The notes under the pieces: model-generated
What the model was told of the DNA's origin: nothing
Seen by the model: the letters and a program-made list of their open reading frames with translations, nothing else
The model's database searches: none
Translations under genes and position numbers: made by a program
Shown here: positions 63,185 to 64,000 of the stretch, one piece after another
Layout of the letters: each line of letters begins with the position of its first letter
Numbering within the stretch: position 1 is the first letter of the stretch
Assembly: GCA_013334865.1 (NCBI GenBank)
Contig: JAAXWS010000007.1
Coordinates: 62,001-126,000, forward strand
DNA from: Chlorobiaceae bacterium
Lineage (GTDB): Bacteria > Bacteroidota > Chlorobiia > Chlorobiales > Chlorobiaceae
Direction of reading: 5' to 3'
DNA: 64,000 nucleotides

Positions 63185-64000
63185 ATGAAAAGGTTCAATC
63201 TTGTCCGGCTCGCATTTTTCCAGATGGGCTTCGGCATCATGCTTGGTTTCGTCCAGGACATCCTGAACCGGGTCATGATCAAGGAGCTGCATCTGCCGGC
63301 GACCATCGCGCTCGGGCTCATCAGCCTCAAGGAGCTGCTGGCGATCATGGGGGTCAAGGTGTGGGCGGGCAACCTGTCGGACCGCTTCAGCATCTTCGGC
63401 TACCGCAGGACCCCCTACGTGTTGCTTGGCCTGTTCAGCTGCGTCTTCTCCTTTGTCCTTTCGCCCTCGACGGCCTATGAGGTACATATGGTCGCCGGTA
63501 CCTTTTCGGAGACCGTGGTGTCGGCCCTGACCGACATCGGGCTCTGGAAGCTCTGCGTGATCTTCCTGATGTTCGGCTTCGGCCTGCAGGTGGCGACCAC
63601 CGCCTACTATTCTCTGATCGCCGACATGCTCGACGAGAAGGATATCGGCAAGATCGCCGGCGCAAGCTGGACGCTGATGGTGCTGACGGCGATCATCTCC
63701 AACTGGACGATCGGCTCCTATCTCAAGGTATTCACTCCGGAGCGGCTTACCTATGTTGCCGAGATCGGTGCGCTCGTCGCCCTCGGCGTCGGCATCCTGG
63801 CGGTGATCGGCGTCGAGCCCCGGAACGCCGGAACCGGCCCGGCCAAGGAGAAGCACGGCATCACCTTCGCCAAATCCGTGCAGCTGCTCTCATCGTCGCC
63901 GAAGACCCTGCAGTTTGCGCTCTACATCTTCATCTCGATCTTCGCCCTGTTCGCCAACGAGGTGGTCATGGACCCGTTCGGCGCCGAGGTTTTCCACATG
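63185..64000 (+). CDS. PucC-family transporter-like protein (C-terminus outside the window)
   Basis: The first 272 residues are seen. Start MKRFNLVRLAFFQMGFGIML, then LLAIMGVKVWAGNLSDRFSI, which is the MFS/PucC loop, and FGYRRTPYVLLGLFSCVF. The hydrophobic helix pattern and RRTPYVLLG segment match the BCD/PucC family that includes LhaA, thought to help assemble or deliver pigments for light-harvesting complexes in the membrane. In a green sulfur bacterium this links to bacteriochlorophyll handling. The C-terminal half is beyond the window. Confidence 0.85.
   Translation, partial: MKRFNLVRLAFFQMGFGIMLGFVQDILNRVMIKELHLPATIALGLISLKELLAIMGVKVWAGNLSDRFSIFGYRRTPYVLLGLFSCVFSFVLSPSTAYEVHMVAGTFSETVVSALTDIGLWKLCVIFLMFGFGLQVATTAYYSLIADMLDEKDIGKIAGASWTLMVLTAIISNWTIGSYLKVFTPERLTYVAEIGALVALGVGILAVIGVEPRNAGTGPAKEKHGITFAKSVQLLSSSPKTLQFALYIFISIFALFANEVVMDPFGAEVFHM

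Overview
The window comes from a green sulfur bacterium (Chlorobiaceae), probably a fairly GC-rich Chlorobium or Chlorobaculum relative. The evidence is a chlorosome gene cluster (a CsmE with the CsmA-type pigment-binding core, a CsmB/CsmF-family protein, a CsmI/J/X-type 2Fe-2S protein and two small related hydrophobic proteins), a PucC-family protein, a flavodoxin fused to a PCP_red domain, and an archaeal-type prolyl-tRNA synthetase. The species cannot be named from the sequence alone.

Layout. 1-6.1 kb: start of an NRAMP transporter, a CDF metal exporter, a Blc lipocalin between two copies of a short repeat, a frameshifted four-helix-bundle (S23) gene, and cydDC. 6.1-14.3 kb: a complete cbb3 oxidase locus on the minus strand (ccoN-ccoO-ccoQ-ccoP, then ccoG-fixH-ytkA-like-ccoI-ccoS-tauE-like). 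With cydDC it gives this nominal anaerobe oxygen-handling capacity. Its CcoP is short and has a single haem site. 14.5-25.5 kb: proS, a DUF4412-like protein, then a 2522-residue surface protein (DUF4347 domain with a His/Cys pair, many Ig-like modules, C-terminal hydrophobic tail) followed by a small predicted outer-membrane protein. 25.5-30.4 kb: prmC, an autoregulated XRE/S24 repressor divergent from hrcA-grpE-dnaJ. 30.5-42.3 kb: tandem flavodoxins (one with PCP_red), gapdh, mpl, a DegT aminotransferase, a RAYT-type palindrome, the proA-lolD-MFS operon, an SDR remnant, a DUF481 protein, a receiver protein and a WYL regulator.

42.4-48.5 kb is the accessory zone. It holds NmrA-type SDRs, two decayed genes (a FabG-like SDR and a probable DUF2156 protein) and the chlorosome cluster. 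Two chlorosome genes share a near-identical 19-bp -10/start-site sequence. 48.6-64 kb is largely housekeeping: proB, an SMR transporter, fur, def-fmt, lepA, lepB, trpE, an HtrA protease, greA, a 74-residue unknown, tpiA, thiC, a lipoprotein cytochrome c and the start of a PucC-family transporter.

The least expected pattern is non-coding. Short in-register degenerate tandem arrays with 6-, 7- or 9-base periods begin at, or within a few bases of, stop codons (cdf, blc, prmC, dnaJ, lepA; after tpiA just beyond its terminator). No tRNA, rRNA, CRISPR array or intact insertion sequence was recognised. GC content and repeat statistics were judged by eye, not computed.
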